Positions 5,964-6,026 of a stretch of 6,026 nucleotides of DNA are shown here, piece by piece. The stretch is from Chromatiales bacterium (GTDB taxonomy: Bacteria > Pseudomonadota > Gammaproteobacteria > Chromatiales > Chromatiaceae), in NCBI GenBank assembly GCA_024639625.1, contig JAHEIA010000210.1:1-6026 (forward strand), written 5' to 3'. The position numbers were made by a program, and so were the translations under genes. The notes under the pieces are model-generated. The model saw only the letters and a list, made by a program, of their open reading frames with translations, ran no database searches and was not told where the DNA came from. How positions within the stretch are numbered: position 1 is the first letter of the stretch; every line of letters begins with the position of its first letter.

Positions 5964-6003
5964 GGCACCAGTGCTGACCGGACGATCGCGGCGGACTGGT
6001 GCC
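5964..6003. repeat. Perfect 9-bp inverted repeat after operon end
   Basis: GGCACCAGT (5964-5972) and ACTGGTGCC (5995-6003) are perfectly complementary, with a 22-nt loop that can add a small inner CCG/CGG stem (5978-5980 / 5989-5991). It starts 10 nt after the propeller stop codon, a typical place for a transcription end signal or 3'-end stabiliser. No T-run follows in the 23 nt that remain, so a classic intrinsic terminator is not shown. An operator for an unseen neighbour is another possibility. Confidence 0.45.
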
Positions 6004-6026
6004 CTCAGCCGGGTGCGCTGGGGTAA

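Overview
This is a GC-rich bacterial chromosomal segment. The codon use, the strong Shine-Dalgarno sites on several genes and the protein types (a glycine-zipper 2TM envelope protein, Sec-exported metallopeptidases, a TolB-like propeller) suggest a Proteobacterium, probably a Gammaproteobacterium. That placement is inference from family resemblance. I see no tRNA, rRNA, insertion sequence, CRISPR array or phage gene.

Layout. The left third is coded on the minus strand. Reading leftward, it holds a 118-residue hypothetical cytoplasmic protein (886-1242), a 174-residue exported glycine-zipper 2TM protein (247-771), and the start of a small exported Arg-rich protein that runs off the left edge (1-191). 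The last two are 55 nt apart and probably co-transcribed. A 229-nt divergent intergenic region (1243-1471) separates this block from a plus-strand pair: a 1130-residue exported fusion protein (1472-4864) and a 353-residue exported PD40/TolB-like beta-propeller (4892-5953). The pair is 27 nt apart and probably forms one operon. The last 73 nt hold a perfect inverted repeat just after the propeller stop codon.

The central object is the 1130-residue protein. It has a signal peptide, an M1-like (gluzincin) zinc peptidase module, an uncharacterised alpha/beta-looking middle region, a complete M28 di-zinc aminopeptidase module and a C-terminal PDZ domain. Two chemically different metallopeptidase sites therefore sit on one secreted polypeptide. 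The M28 site has every expected ligand. The M1 site has HEXXH and a downstream Glu, but the usual GAMEN exopeptidase motif is absent and the spacing to the third ligand is one residue shorter than the classic pattern. With the adjacent propeller this looks like a periplasmic peptide-degradation or processing unit; its substrate is unknown.

Non-coding signals. An 11-bp word, AGTAGTCTGGT, lies 61-62 nt upstream of two start codons on opposite strands (the glycine-zipper gene and the fusion peptidase gene), and strong hairpins lie beside or around it in both places. This is the most unexpected non-coding observation here, but the sample is only two sites.
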